Origin: Bacteroidales bacterium
Lineage (GTDB): Bacteria; Bacteroidota; Bacteroidia; Bacteroidales; JAFGUD01
Length of the DNA stretch: 51,211 nucleotides
Assembly (NCBI GenBank): GCA_016936595.1
Contig: JAFGXO010000016.1
Coordinates: forward strand, 1 to 51,211
Reading direction: 5' to 3'
Positions within the stretch are counted from its first letter, which is position 1, and each line of letters opens with the position of its first letter. The translations under genes and the position numbers were made by a program. Below, in pieces: positions 1 through 8,709 of the stretch. Below the pieces are notes generated by a model. It was given only the letters and a program-made list of their open reading frames with translations. It made no database searches and was not told the origin of the DNA.

Positions 1-1
1 T

Positions 2-1891
2 ATGAGCGAAGATCAAAATGAAAAAACTAACGAAACTGAAGAAATTCAAGAACCTAAGGTAATTACCTCAGAGGAACTTCAGGAACAAAATCAAAAAGCG
101 GAAGTTCTTAATGCTTCAACTTTAGATTTTGACTGGGATCAAATTGAAAAAGACAAAGAAATTACTTCTGAAAAAAAAGATTTAGAAGAAATTTATGGAC
201 AAACTCTTTCTACTATTGAAAGTAATGAAGTAATTGAAGGATATGTAATTGCTATTACTGATAGAGAAGTTGTAATTAACATCAGTTACAAATCCGAAGG
301 TGTTGTTGCTTTAAATGAATTTAGATACAACCCTGATTTGAAAATTGGTGATAAAGTTGAAGTACTTGTTGTAAATACTGAAGACGAAACCGGACAATTG
401 GTTTTATCGCACAAACGTGCAAGAGTTATGAATGCTTGGGATAAAATTAATGTTCATTATACCGGTGGTGATATTGTTAAAGGGTTTATAAAAAGTCGTA
501 CTAAAGGTGGTATGATAGTTGACTTATTTGGAATCGAAACTTTCTTGCCCGGTTCGCAAATAGACGTTAAACCTATTACCGATTATGATGCTTTTGTTGG
601 AAATACAATGGATTTTAAAATTCTTAACATCAATTTAGAATTTAAAAATGTTGTTGTTTCACACAAAGCAATTATCGAAGATGAATTAGAAGAACAAAAG
701 AAAGATATTATTGCTAAACTTGAAGTTGGTCAAATTCTTGAAGGTATTGTTAAAAACATCACCCAATATGGTGTATTTATGGACCTTGGAGGAGTTGACG
801 GTCTTATTCACATTACTCATTTATCATGGGGCAGAATTTCTCACCCAAGTGAAGTTGTTGAAATTGGACAAAAACTTAAAGTTGTTATCCTTAACTTTGA
901 TGAAGATAAAAAACGTATTGAACTTGGTTTAAAACAATTACAAAAACACCCATGGGACGAATTAAATCCAGATTTGAAAGTTGGTGACGTTGTTGAGGGC
1001 AAAGTAGTTGTATTAGCTGATTATGGTGCTTTTGTTGAAATTGCCCCAGGCGTAGAAGGTTTAATTCACGTTTCTGAAATGTCTTGGTCGCAACACTTAC
1101 ATAGCGCACAAGATTTCCTTAAAGTAGGTGATGTTGTTGAAGCTAAAATTTTAACTCTTGATCGCGAACAAAGAAGAATGTCATTAGGTTTAAAACAAAC
1201 TAAACCTGACCCTTGGGAAAAAATTGACGAAAGATATCCTGTTGGTTCAAAACATATTGCCCGAGTAAGAAGTTTCTCTAATTTTGGAATATTTGTTGAA
1301 ATAGAAGAAGGTGTTGACGGTTTAGTTCACATTTCTGATTTATCATGGACTAAAAAAATTAATCACCCTTCAGAATTTACTAAAGTAGGCGAAAATATTG
1401 ACGTTATTGTTCTTGAAATAGACCAAGAAAACAGAAGATTAAGTCTTGGACATAAACAACTTGAAGAAAATCCTTGGGACGTTTTTGAAACTGTATTCTA
1501 CAAAGATTCTGTTCACGATGGAACTATCATTAGTGTATTTGATAAAGGTGCAAGCGTATTGTTACCTTACGGTGTAGAAGGTTTTGCTTCAAAACGCCAT
1601 ATCAAAAAAGACGATAATTCTTTTGCCAGACCCGAAGAAAAACTTCCTTTTAAAGTTATTGAGTTTTCAAAAGTTGCTAAAAGAATAGTTGTTTCGCACA
1701 CAAAAGTTTGGGAAGATAAAAATAAAGTTGAAGAAGAAAAACAAAAAGTAAAATCTGATAAAGTAATGTCTAAACAATCTAATGAAAAAACAACATTGGG
1801 TGATATAGCTAATTTAGACGAGCTTAAAGAAAAACTCTTGAACAAAAGCGAAAATTTAGATAAAGATACTAAAGAGAAAAATGAAGAATAA
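2..1891 (+). CDS. rpsA: 30S ribosomal protein S1
   Basis: Ribosomal protein S1, which binds mRNA on the 30S subunit and helps initiate translation. The 629-residue product has an acidic N-terminal leader (about residues 1-75) and then six consecutive S1/OB-fold repeats. Repeats 3 to 5 are the most regular and carry signatures such as GVDGLIHITHLSW, GVEGLIHVSEMSW and GVDGLVHISDLSW, while repeats 1, 2 and 6 are more divergent, as is usual in S1. The tail is charged and rich in Lys/Glu. The length fits Bacteroidota S1. The ATG lies at the second base of the window, so the promoter and any upstream start cannot be seen; the protein looks complete. A strong terminator follows. Confidence 0.97.
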   Translation: MSEDQNEKTNETEEIQEPKVITSEELQEQNQKAEVLNASTLDFDWDQIEKDKEITSEKKDLEEIYGQTLSTIESNEVIEGYVIAITDREVVINISYKSEGVVALNEFRYNPDLKIGDKVEVLVVNTEDETGQLVLSHKRARVMNAWDKINVHYTGGDIVKGFIKSRTKGGMIVDLFGIETFLPGSQIDVKPITDYDAFVGNTMDFKILNINLEFKNVVVSHKAIIEDELEEQKKDIIAKLEVGQILEGIVKNITQYGVFMDLGGVDGLIHITHLSWGRISHPSEVVEIGQKLKVVILNFDEDKKRIELGLKQLQKHPWDELNPDLKVGDVVEGKVVVLADYGAFVEIAPGVEGLIHVSEMSWSQHLHSAQDFLKVGDVVEAKILTLDREQRRMSLGLKQTKPDPWEKIDERYPVGSKHIARVRSFSNFGIFVEIEEGVDGLVHISDLSWTKKINHPSEFTKVGENIDVIVLEIDQENRRLSLGHKQLEENPWDVFETVFYKDSVHDGTIISVFDKGASVLLPYGVEGFASKRHIKKDDNSFARPEEKLPFKVIEFSKVAKRIVVSHTKVWEDKNKVEEEKQKVKSDKVMSKQSNEKTTLGDIANLDELKEKLLNKSENLDKDTKEKNEE

Positions 1892-1925
1892 ATTGCAATA
1901 TTTAAAAATTTTGCACGATATTTGC

Positions 1926-1957
1926 CCACCTGATATTATTCAGGTGGTTTCTTTTTT
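1926..1957 (+). terminator. Rho-independent terminator after rpsA
   Basis: A perfect 8-bp stem CCACCTGA/TCAGGTGG with a 6-nt loop (TATTAT) is followed by TTTCTTTTTT. It lies 35 bp past the rpsA stop codon and separates rpsA from the STAS gene. Confidence 0.9.
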
Positions 1958-1981
1958 ATTTAATTCCTAAAACTCAAAATA

Positions 1982-2356
1982 ATGTCCGACAACAGATTTA
2001 AAATCGAAAAAAAGGATTTTTACACTTTAATTACTATTGAAAACGACAAATTAGACGCAATTATTGCTCCGGTTCTAAAATCAGAATTAGTTTTAATTGC
2101 CGGTAATGGCGAAAAAAATATTGTAATTGAAATGGAGAATGTTAAATATTGCGATTCATCAGGATTAAGTACAATCCTTGTTGCTAATCGCTTATCTAAG
2201 AATGCTCGAGGAACTTTTGTTTTAAGCAATTTGCAAACTGCAGTTATGAGGTTGATTTCTATTTCTCAATTAGATACTGTTTTAAACATTGCTGATAACA
2301 TTGAAGAAGCTCAAAAAATAATTCTTAGAAATTTTGAAAGCTCTGATAATGAGTAA
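1982..2356 (+). CDS. STAS domain protein (anti-sigma factor antagonist-like)
   Basis: A 124-residue single-domain STAS protein of the SpoIIAA/RsbV type. These proteins act in partner-switching pathways: when dephosphorylated they bind an anti-sigma or other GHKL kinase partner, and phosphorylation of a conserved serine releases it. The motif VKYCDSSGLSTIL at about residues 55-67 contains the expected phosphorylatable serine in the DSSG turn. No partner kinase or PP2C phosphatase lies next to it. It sits 8 bp upstream of rnz and probably shares its transcript. Its target cannot be told from this sequence. SiaB/SiaC proteins, another partner-switching type, are encoded elsewhere in the window. 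Confidence 0.87.
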   Translation: MSDNRFKIEKKDFYTLITIENDKLDAIIAPVLKSELVLIAGNGEKNIVIEMENVKYCDSSGLSTILVANRLSKNARGTFVLSNLQTAVMRLISISQLDTVLNIADNIEEAQKIILRNFESSDNE

Positions 2357-2364
2357 TTTACAAT

Positions 2365-3303
2365 ATGAATTTTAAAATTCAAATTTTAGGTAGTAATTCT
2401 GCAATTCCATATTTTAACAGATTTAACACCGCACAAATTATTACAGTTCATAATGAGCCGTATTTGATCGACTGTGGCGAAGGTACCCAGATTCAAATGC
2501 GGCGATATGCTGTTAAATACTCAAAAATTAACAATATTTTTATCAGTCATTTGCATGGCGATCACTATTTTGGTTTATTTGGATTACTTTCTACCTATAA
2601 ACTTAATTCTCGAAATAAAGCTTTAACAATTTATTCTGACCCAAAATTAGAGAAGATGTTAAAATCTGAATTTTCTCCTATTAATTTGGCTGAATTAGGT
2701 TTTGATGTCTTTTTTGTAAACCTGCCTAAAAATGATCAGGTGATTTTTGAAAATAAACATCTTTCTATTAAAACAATTAATCTTAAGCATGGAATTGATA
2801 CAAAAGGTTTTTTGTTTGAAGAAAAAAATGGCGATTTAAACATTTCTAAAGATGCTATCTTAAAATACAAACTTTCTATTGATCAAATATTGTCAGTAAA
2901 AGCCGGAAATGATTTAGTTATTAATGGTAAAGTGATTCCCAATAAAAACCTTACTCTCAAATTGCCTTCACCACGTAGTTTTGCTTTTTGTTCCGATACT
3001 GCTTATCATGAACCTATAATCAAATCTATAAAAAATATTGATTTACTTTATCACGAAGCCACATATTGCCAAGATAATACTGAAAAAGCTGCCGAAGTTT
3101 TACATTCTACTGTTATTCAAGCAGCTACAATTGCTCAAAAAGCTAACGTTAAGCAACTTATTATTGGCCATTTTTCGTCAAGTATTACTAACTTAAATTT
3201 ATGTCTTGCCGAAGCTAAACCCGTTTTTGATAACACAATTCTTGCTAAAGATGGACTTACTATTGAAATTACCAGAAAGCATGAATTAATTGTAACCGAG
3301 TAA
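2365..3303 (+). CDS. rnz: Ribonuclease Z (tRNA 3'-processing endonuclease)
   Basis: Metallo-beta-lactamase-fold endonuclease that removes 3' trailers from tRNA precursors. The 312-residue length is that of the short bacterial RNase Z. The zinc-binding signature FISHLHGDHYFGLFGL is at about residues 59-74. Further metal ligands fit with CSDTAYHEP (about 210-220) and the late GHFSSS motif (about 268-273). The N-terminal NSAIPYFNRFNTAQ segment is typical of the family. It follows the STAS gene by 8 bp and precedes the DAHP synthase gene by 11 bp, so all three may be co-transcribed. Confidence 0.96.
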   Translation: MNFKIQILGSNSAIPYFNRFNTAQIITVHNEPYLIDCGEGTQIQMRRYAVKYSKINNIFISHLHGDHYFGLFGLLSTYKLNSRNKALTIYSDPKLEKMLKSEFSPINLAELGFDVFFVNLPKNDQVIFENKHLSIKTINLKHGIDTKGFLFEEKNGDLNISKDAILKYKLSIDQILSVKAGNDLVINGKVIPNKNLTLKLPSPRSFAFCSDTAYHEPIIKSIKNIDLLYHEATYCQDNTEKAAEVLHSTVIQAATIAQKANVKQLIIGHFSSSITNLNLCLAEAKPVFDNTILAKDGLTIEITRKHELIVTE

Positions 3304-3314
3304 CTTTTTTCGAA

Positions 3315-4400
3315 ATGGAGTTCATTGGATTTAATAGCTGGAATGAAAAGTTGAAAAATGAACAACATTTAATCATTGCAGGACCCTGTTCAGCCGAAAC
3401 TAAAGAACAAGTTTTAAACACTGCTGTTAAAATAGCCCAAAATACTAAGGTTAAAGTTTTTAGAGCCGGTGTTTGGAAACCTCGTACAAATCCCGGGAAT
3501 TTTGAAGGAGTTGGTGTTGAAGCTTTGGATTGGCTGATTGCGGTTAAAAATCAAACAGGACTACTAACTATGGTTGAAGTTGCTACTCCTGAACATGTTA
3601 GAGCTGCTTTGGAAAAAAAAGTTGATTTTTTGTGGATTGGGGCTCGAACAACGGTTAACCCTTTTTCTGTTCAGGCTATTGCCGACGAGCTTAAAGGGGT
3701 TGACATACCTGTTTTAATAAAAAATCCTATAAATCCCGATTTAAAATTGTGGATTGGTGCTATTCAACGTATTTATAAAGCCGGAATTAAAAAAATTGCT
3801 GCAATTCATCGCGGTTTTTTCCCATTTGAAGAAACAAAATTTAGGAATATCCCTAAATGGGAAATTATGATTGAGCTTAAAACTACTTTCCCTAATTTGC
3901 AAATTATTACAGATCCAAGCCATATTGCCGGTAAATTTGATTTAGTTCCTGATGTTGCCGAAATGGCACTCTCTATGAACGTGGACGGCTTGATGATTGA
4001 AACACACATAAATCCTAAAATTGCTCTTAGTGATGCTGCTCAACAATTAACTCCTTTTCAGCTTAAAGAATTATTGGATAATTTAACATTCAGGCAAAGT
4101 AAACCAGAAAATGCTAAAATTATTGATGATTTACAACAACTTAGGCATAGTATCGATTCTATTGATTTTCAACTTTTAGAACTTTTGGCTAAACGTATGC
4201 AAATTGTTGAAAAAATTGGATTTTATAAAAATCTACGTAAAATTAGTGTTTTTCAGGTTGAAAGATGGAAAGATATTCGCGAAACCAGAATACAAGCCGG
4301 TGGTGATTTGAATTTAGATGCCGATTTTGTTAAAAAAATTCTTCAACTTGTGCATAATGAATCTATTAATGTTCAAACAAAAAAAAATATCAATAAATAA
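3315..4400 (+). CDS. Bifunctional DAHP synthase / chorismate mutase (type II fusion)
   Basis: First and branch-point enzyme of aromatic amino-acid synthesis. The N-terminal domain (about residues 1-260) is 3-deoxy-7-phosphoheptulonate synthase, with AGPCSAET near the start, FRAGVWKPRTNP, WIGARTTVNPFSVQ and the late ITDPSHIAGK motif. The C-terminal part (about 268-355) is an AroQ-type chorismate mutase helical domain, starting near LRHSIDSIDFQLLELLAKRM. This fusion order is widespread in Bacteroidota. No other shikimate or aromatic pathway gene is in the window. The stop codon is immediately followed by the next gene, whose ATG is only 1 bp away. Confidence 0.95.
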   Translation: MEFIGFNSWNEKLKNEQHLIIAGPCSAETKEQVLNTAVKIAQNTKVKVFRAGVWKPRTNPGNFEGVGVEALDWLIAVKNQTGLLTMVEVATPEHVRAALEKKVDFLWIGARTTVNPFSVQAIADELKGVDIPVLIKNPINPDLKLWIGAIQRIYKAGIKKIAAIHRGFFPFEETKFRNIPKWEIMIELKTTFPNLQIITDPSHIAGKFDLVPDVAEMALSMNVDGLMIETHINPKIALSDAAQQLTPFQLKELLDNLTFRQSKPENAKIIDDLQQLRHSIDSIDFQLLELLAKRMQIVEKIGFYKNLRKISVFQVERWKDIRETRIQAGGDLNLDADFVKKILQLVHNESINVQTKKNINK

Positions 4401-4401
4401 T

Positions 4402-5424
4402 ATGAAAAAAATAAGTTTCTTTATTGCTTTGTTTATACTTTTAAATTTAAGTGTAAATGCATTTCCTTGTAAAAAAACGCTTTTAGTGGTTAGTTACAAT
4501 GTTGAAAATTTGATGGATACTCTTGATACTCCTCTTAAAAGCGACCAAGAATTTCTGCCAACTTCTGATAAACAGTGGAGCACCCAACGTTATTTTAAAA
4601 AATTAAATGATATTGCTGCGGTTATTAATGATATCGACAAAAAACATTTTCCTGATTTAATTGGCCTAGTTGAAATAGAAAATAAAGCAGTAGTTGAAGA
4701 TTTGCTGAAAACACATGTGTTTTTAACCAAAGGATATAAAATTTCGCACAGAGAAACTAAAGACCCTCGTGGAATTGATTTGGCCTTGGTTTATAATCCT
4801 AAAATATTCGATTTTTATGCTGATTACCAGTATGATATATTTGATAGTAATGGTGTAGCGTATAATACTCGCCAAATTTATCTTGTTAAAGGAATAGTAG
4901 AACACGATACTTTGTATGTTTTTTTAAATCATTGGAAATCAAGGTCGGGCGGGCAAACAGAAACCCAGTTTAAACGGATTCTTGCTGCAAAAAGATTAAA
5001 TGAAATTATTCAGTATATTTTCAGCTATAATCCATCTGCTAACATAATTTGTTTGGGCGATTTTAACGATACCCCAACCGATATTAGTATTAATCAAACC
5101 TTGAATGCTTCTTCCGATTCAATATTTGCTTCGGATTATGAATTATTTAATTTAACAGCACATCTTGCTAAGCAAAATTTGGGAACTTATAATTATAGAG
5201 GAAACTGGAATATGATTGATAATATTATTGTTACTCAAAATTTTCTTAACAAAAAAAATACTATTTATGCTAAAAATACTGCTCAAATTTATTCAAGTAG
5301 TTTAAATAGTTATTATTCCGATAAATTAAAATTAAATGTTCCAAACAAAACTTACGGAGGAGATAACTATTACGGAGGCGTAAGTGATCATTATCCGATT
5401 TATTGCTACTTAAAAGTGAAATAA
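4402..5424 (+). CDS. Exported endonuclease/exonuclease/phosphatase (EEP) family protein
   Basis: A 340-residue secreted phosphoesterase of the EEP (DNase I-like) fold. The ORF track starts earlier, inside the previous gene; I chose the ATG at 4402 because it gives a clean signal peptide (MKKISFFIALFILLNLSVNAF). Active-site motifs are visible in order: VVSYNVENLMD near the start of the mature protein, LVEIEN (metal-binding Glu), RGIDLALVY, LNHWKSR, LGDFNDTP and the C-terminal SDHYPIYCYL (catalytic Asp-His). The substrate, whether DNA, phospholipid or another phosphoester, cannot be told. It lies 1 bp downstream of the DAHP synthase gene, so it is probably translated from the same mRNA. Confidence 0.88.
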   Translation: MKKISFFIALFILLNLSVNAFPCKKTLLVVSYNVENLMDTLDTPLKSDQEFLPTSDKQWSTQRYFKKLNDIAAVINDIDKKHFPDLIGLVEIENKAVVEDLLKTHVFLTKGYKISHRETKDPRGIDLALVYNPKIFDFYADYQYDIFDSNGVAYNTRQIYLVKGIVEHDTLYVFLNHWKSRSGGQTETQFKRILAAKRLNEIIQYIFSYNPSANIICLGDFNDTPTDISINQTLNASSDSIFASDYELFNLTAHLAKQNLGTYNYRGNWNMIDNIIVTQNFLNKKNTIYAKNTAQIYSSSLNSYYSDKLKLNVPNKTYGGDNYYGGVSDHYPIYCYLKVK

Positions 5425-5631
5425 GCTTATATCTTGTTTTGTTTATGTATTTTTTTTAAATACTTGATTTTATGTTTATTATGGCAGTAGTTTCCATTTT
5501 AAGCGAATATTTTACCCTAATTAAAGTTAATTTTGTCGATAGATTTAGTAAATTTGTCATTTATTAAAAATAGCTCAATTTTTTTATAGCTATTATTAGC
5601 AATAAGAGATTTAATTTTATCTTAAAATTTT

Positions 5632-7398
5632 ATGCCGGCATTTGACATCATAGTAGTTTACTCCGTAATAATTTTTATAATTGTTTCGCTTTATTTCGAC
5701 TTAATTGGAGCCGGATTTACTTTTTTAATAGGAGTAACACTGCTCGGGGTATTGGGAATATTAACTCCTAAAGAAATGCTTGTTGGAGCATCTAATGAGC
5801 AAATCGGAGTTATTATTTTACTTTTGTTAGTGGGTAATGTTTATCGTAAAACTTCGCTATTAAATTCATTGTTCGATAGGGTTTTTAGAAATATTAAATC
5901 CTATAAAGCTTTTGCCGGTAGAGTTACGTGGATTATTGCTCCTCTTTCTGCTTTTTTAAATAATACTCCTTTGGTTGCTTTAATGATGCCTTACGCTTAC
6001 GACTGGTCGAAAAGAAATAATCAACCGATTTCTAAAATATTACTTCCCCTGTCTTATGCCGCAATATTAGGAGGTTGTGCTACTTTAATTGGAACTTCTA
6101 CTAATTTAATTGTAAATGGAATGGTTGAGGAGCAAGGAATGGCTTCGCTAAACATTTTTGACTACACAGCTGTAGGTTTACCTATGATATTTATTGGATA
6201 TTTGTACATGCGTTTTATCGGACACAAACTTTTGCCTAATAATTACATTACCAGTGAAAAAGTAGCTAATAATGCTCGTCAGTATGTGGTTGAGGCTCAG
6301 GTGGCTCAAAATTCAATTATTGTCGGAAAAACTATAGAAGAAGCAAATCTGAGAAATTTAAGGGGCTTGTTTTTAACCCAGATTATTAGAGAAGGTCAAA
6401 ATTTACCTGCTGCTCCTAACGACACAATTCTACTACCAAATGATGTACTTATGTTTGCCGGCGAAACTGATTCTATTGCCGAACTTTTAGAATTGCACAA
6501 AAGTTTGAGAATGCCCTCAGTTGGTATGTTTGCTCACAAAAAAAATCTGGATATTGTTGAAATAGTTATCCCCGACAATTCAATTTTAGCAAGTAAAACT
6601 TTAAAAAACCTAAATTTTAGAGGCAAGTACGATGCTACTGTTATTGCGATACACCGAAATGGCGAAAAAATTAGGGGTAAACTTGGTGCCGTAAAATTAA
6701 AACCCGGCGATACCTTGCTTTTGCTAACAGGCGAAAATTTCTCTAAATTTTCCGAAAATGTACGTGATTTTTATATAATATCTAAAGTTAAAGAAATTAG
6801 AAAATTATCACGCCTGCAATCATTAACTCTACTTATTGGTACTATTGCTGCTATTGTCCTGTCTTCTCTCGGACTTATAAAACTCTTTTTTGCTCTTATT
6901 GTACTCATTAGCTTGCTTTTAATTTTAAATGTTACCAATCCACAAGAATTAGCAAAAAGTGTTGATTATGATTTAGCTTTTATTATTGCAATGTCGCTTG
7001 CCTTGGGAATAGCTATGGAAAAAACCGGAGTTGCCGAAATTTTAGGAAACATTATGGTGGATATTTTTAAACCATGGGGAAACATTGGAATTTTAGCAGG
7101 ATTGTACATTATTACAGCAATATTGGCTGCTTTTATAACTAATAAGGCTGCCGTTGCTCTTATTTTTCCTATTGTTTTAAATATTGCTGTCGATCTGGGT
7201 AATAATCCAATTCCATATATTTTAACAATTTCGTTTGCGGGAGCTGCTAATTTTATGACTCCTATTGGTTATCAAACTAACACTATGATATATGGTCCTG
7301 GTGGTTATAAGTTTAGAGACTTTTTAAAAGTTGGAACTCCGCTTACAATAGTATACGGAGTGGTTACTATTATTGTTTTATCTTTTATGTATTTTTAA
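5632..7398 (+). CDS. SLC13/DASS-type permease with two RCK_C (TrkA-C) domains
   Basis: Inner-membrane ion-coupled anion symporter of the divalent anion:sodium type (sulfate, dicarboxylate or similar). The 588 residues divide into an N-terminal half with about five membrane segments and the conserved GTSTNLIVNG motif, a soluble insert at about 215-385 made of two TrkA-C/RCK_C repeats (VVEAQVAQNSIIVGKTIEEA and VEIVIPDNSILASKTLKNLN), and a C-terminal half of membrane segments with NKAAVALIFP and GYQTNTMIYGPGGY. This layout is common in bacterial SLC13 permeases, where the RCK_C repeats are thought to be regulatory. The substrate cannot be assigned. It begins a run of four same-strand genes separated by 0-19 bp. 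Confidence 0.9.
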   Translation: MPAFDIIVVYSVIIFIIVSLYFDLIGAGFTFLIGVTLLGVLGILTPKEMLVGASNEQIGVIILLLLVGNVYRKTSLLNSLFDRVFRNIKSYKAFAGRVTWIIAPLSAFLNNTPLVALMMPYAYDWSKRNNQPISKILLPLSYAAILGGCATLIGTSTNLIVNGMVEEQGMASLNIFDYTAVGLPMIFIGYLYMRFIGHKLLPNNYITSEKVANNARQYVVEAQVAQNSIIVGKTIEEANLRNLRGLFLTQIIREGQNLPAAPNDTILLPNDVLMFAGETDSIAELLELHKSLRMPSVGMFAHKKNLDIVEIVIPDNSILASKTLKNLNFRGKYDATVIAIHRNGEKIRGKLGAVKLKPGDTLLLLTGENFSKFSENVRDFYIISKVKEIRKLSRLQSLTLLIGTIAAIVLSSLGLIKLFFALIVLISLLLILNVTNPQELAKSVDYDLAFIIAMSLALGIAMEKTGVAEILGNIMVDIFKPWGNIGILAGLYIITAILAAFITNKAAVALIFPIVLNIAVDLGNNPIPYILTISFAGAANFMTPIGYQTNTMIYGPGGYKFRDFLKVGTPLTIVYGVVTIIVLSFMYF

Positions 7399-7400
7399 TT

Positions 7401-7979
7401 ATGAATAAAAAAATGTTTTTTATTGGTTTATTGTTATTTTTCGCTTCAGAAATGTTTTCTCAAGATGTTGATTTTTATATTAAAAATCAAAACGATAATT
7501 TTGATTTTCAAAAGATGCCCAAGGAAATGTCGTTTGATGAGTATAATATTTTGTCGCAAAGTTTTAGAATGCAAGATATGATGTTTGGCTTTTTTGTGCC
7601 CGGTTATGTTCATTTTAAAGCCAACGATAAAAAAACAGGATATGCTTTGGTTACTTTATCTTCGTTATCTTATGCTACTTTTGCTTACCAATTGGTTTGG
7701 TCTAAAAATAATCTCTCGGATTCTTCTTTTTTTTATAATTTGAATAATTTATCTTCTCTGTCAAGTGATTTAAAAACAAATACTCTAATAATGGGAGGGG
7801 CTTTGTTTACAATTGGATCTTCTTATTTATTTGATATTATACACGGAAAATACCGTTTGCAAAAAAAACAAAATGCTATTAGGTATAAATACAGTTTAAA
7901 GGCTTCTTTATCTGATGCATATATTCCTAATAAATATAGTAATATTGCATGTTTTTTTTCAATGAAAATTTATTTCTAA
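7401..7979 (+). CDS. Unrecognised exported/membrane protein
   Basis: I do not recognise this 192-residue protein with certainty. It has a signal peptide (MNKKMFFIGLLLFFASEMFSQ). A segment FFVPGYVHFKANDKKTGYAL (about residues 64-83) looks like the proline-glycine start of small Bacteroidota membrane proteins such as DUF5683, and is followed by two hydrophobic stretches (about 85-105 and 128-148). The C-terminal half is basic and ends in an aromatic residue (KIYF), as do many outer-membrane proteins of this phylum. It starts 2 bp after the SLC13 stop codon, so it probably works with, or is at least expressed with, that permease. Confidence 0.6.
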   Translation: MNKKMFFIGLLLFFASEMFSQDVDFYIKNQNDNFDFQKMPKEMSFDEYNILSQSFRMQDMMFGFFVPGYVHFKANDKKTGYALVTLSSLSYATFAYQLVWSKNNLSDSSFFYNLNNLSSLSSDLKTNTLIMGGALFTIGSSYLFDIIHGKYRLQKKQNAIRYKYSLKASLSDAYIPNKYSNIACFFSMKIYF

Positions 7980-7998
7980 CAAATTAACTATTTTTAAA

Positions 7999-8709
7999 AT
8001 GATTAAAATTTATATTCTTTCAATTTTTTTATTCACTGGTTTTTTTGTCAATTCTCAAAATTTGAAGCCTGAAATTAAGTACTTGCAAATTATTAATAAT
8101 CAGAATAATAAATTTATTATTAATGATAATATTAGAAATGCGGAAATTTGTGCTGACAGCCTATTTTATCGGATAGATACATATAATAATGATGTTTCTT
8201 CGTTCTTTTTACTCCTTTCTGAAAGTTATTATCTTTTAAAAAAATATGATTTAGCTCTTTTTACGCTTTTACAACAAAGAATATTGTTTTATTCCGATAG
8301 TATTAATATTTATTCCAAAAAATTGCTTAATCAATGTTTGAATAAAACAAATAAAAAACTGCCGGCTTCGTTTTCCATTCTTGAAAAATCTTTAGATACA
8401 ATACTCTTTGTAAATTCTGCACAAAAAGTTGATTTTTTGTTTTCAATCACATTTTTTATAAACTCAAAAAATACAAAGCATAAACTTTTAAATTTAATAA
8501 CTTTTTATGAAAAATATTTTAATCAAAATGTTTCGTTTGGTATGGCAAAATGGAAACTTTTAAACACAGCAGGCATAAATTTAAAAACACAAACAAAATA
8601 TTTATTAATTAATGATTTTAATAATCCTTTATCAGATTATGATAATCAGGATTTGCTTTATAATTTGCCAATAAAACTAAAAAACAAGATTTTAAATCAC
8701 AATACATAG
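7999..8709 (+). CDS. Unrecognised exported protein, TPR-like helices
   Basis: A 236-residue protein I cannot assign to a family. It begins with a signal peptide (MIKIYILSIFLFTGFFVNSQ). The middle is helical, and residues about 55-95 (SSFFLLLSESYYLLKKYDLA) have the spacing of a tetratricopeptide repeat. The composition is rich in Asn, Lys, Ile and Leu, with no obvious catalytic motif. It is placed between another unknown exported protein and the trkH remnant; its stop codon (TAG) directly abuts the trkH ATG, so translation would be coupled. A periplasmic scaffold role is possible but speculative. Confidence 0.55.
   Translation: MIKIYILSIFLFTGFFVNSQNLKPEIKYLQIINNQNNKFIINDNIRNAEICADSLFYRIDTYNNDVSSFFLLLSESYYLLKKYDLALFTLLQQRILFYSDSINIYSKKLLNQCLNKTNKKLPASFSILEKSLDTILFVNSAQKVDFLFSITFFINSKNTKHKLLNLITFYEKYFNQNVSFGMAKWKLLNTAGINLKTQTKYLLINDFNNPLSDYDNQDLLYNLPIKLKNKILNHNT

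Noticed and set aside
891-1109. Shadow ORFs inside real genes (for example 891-1109 minus, 11884-12096 plus, 46468-46761 plus, 50509-50775 plus)
   Set aside because: They lie in other frames of well-supported genes and encode low-complexity sequence with no domain.
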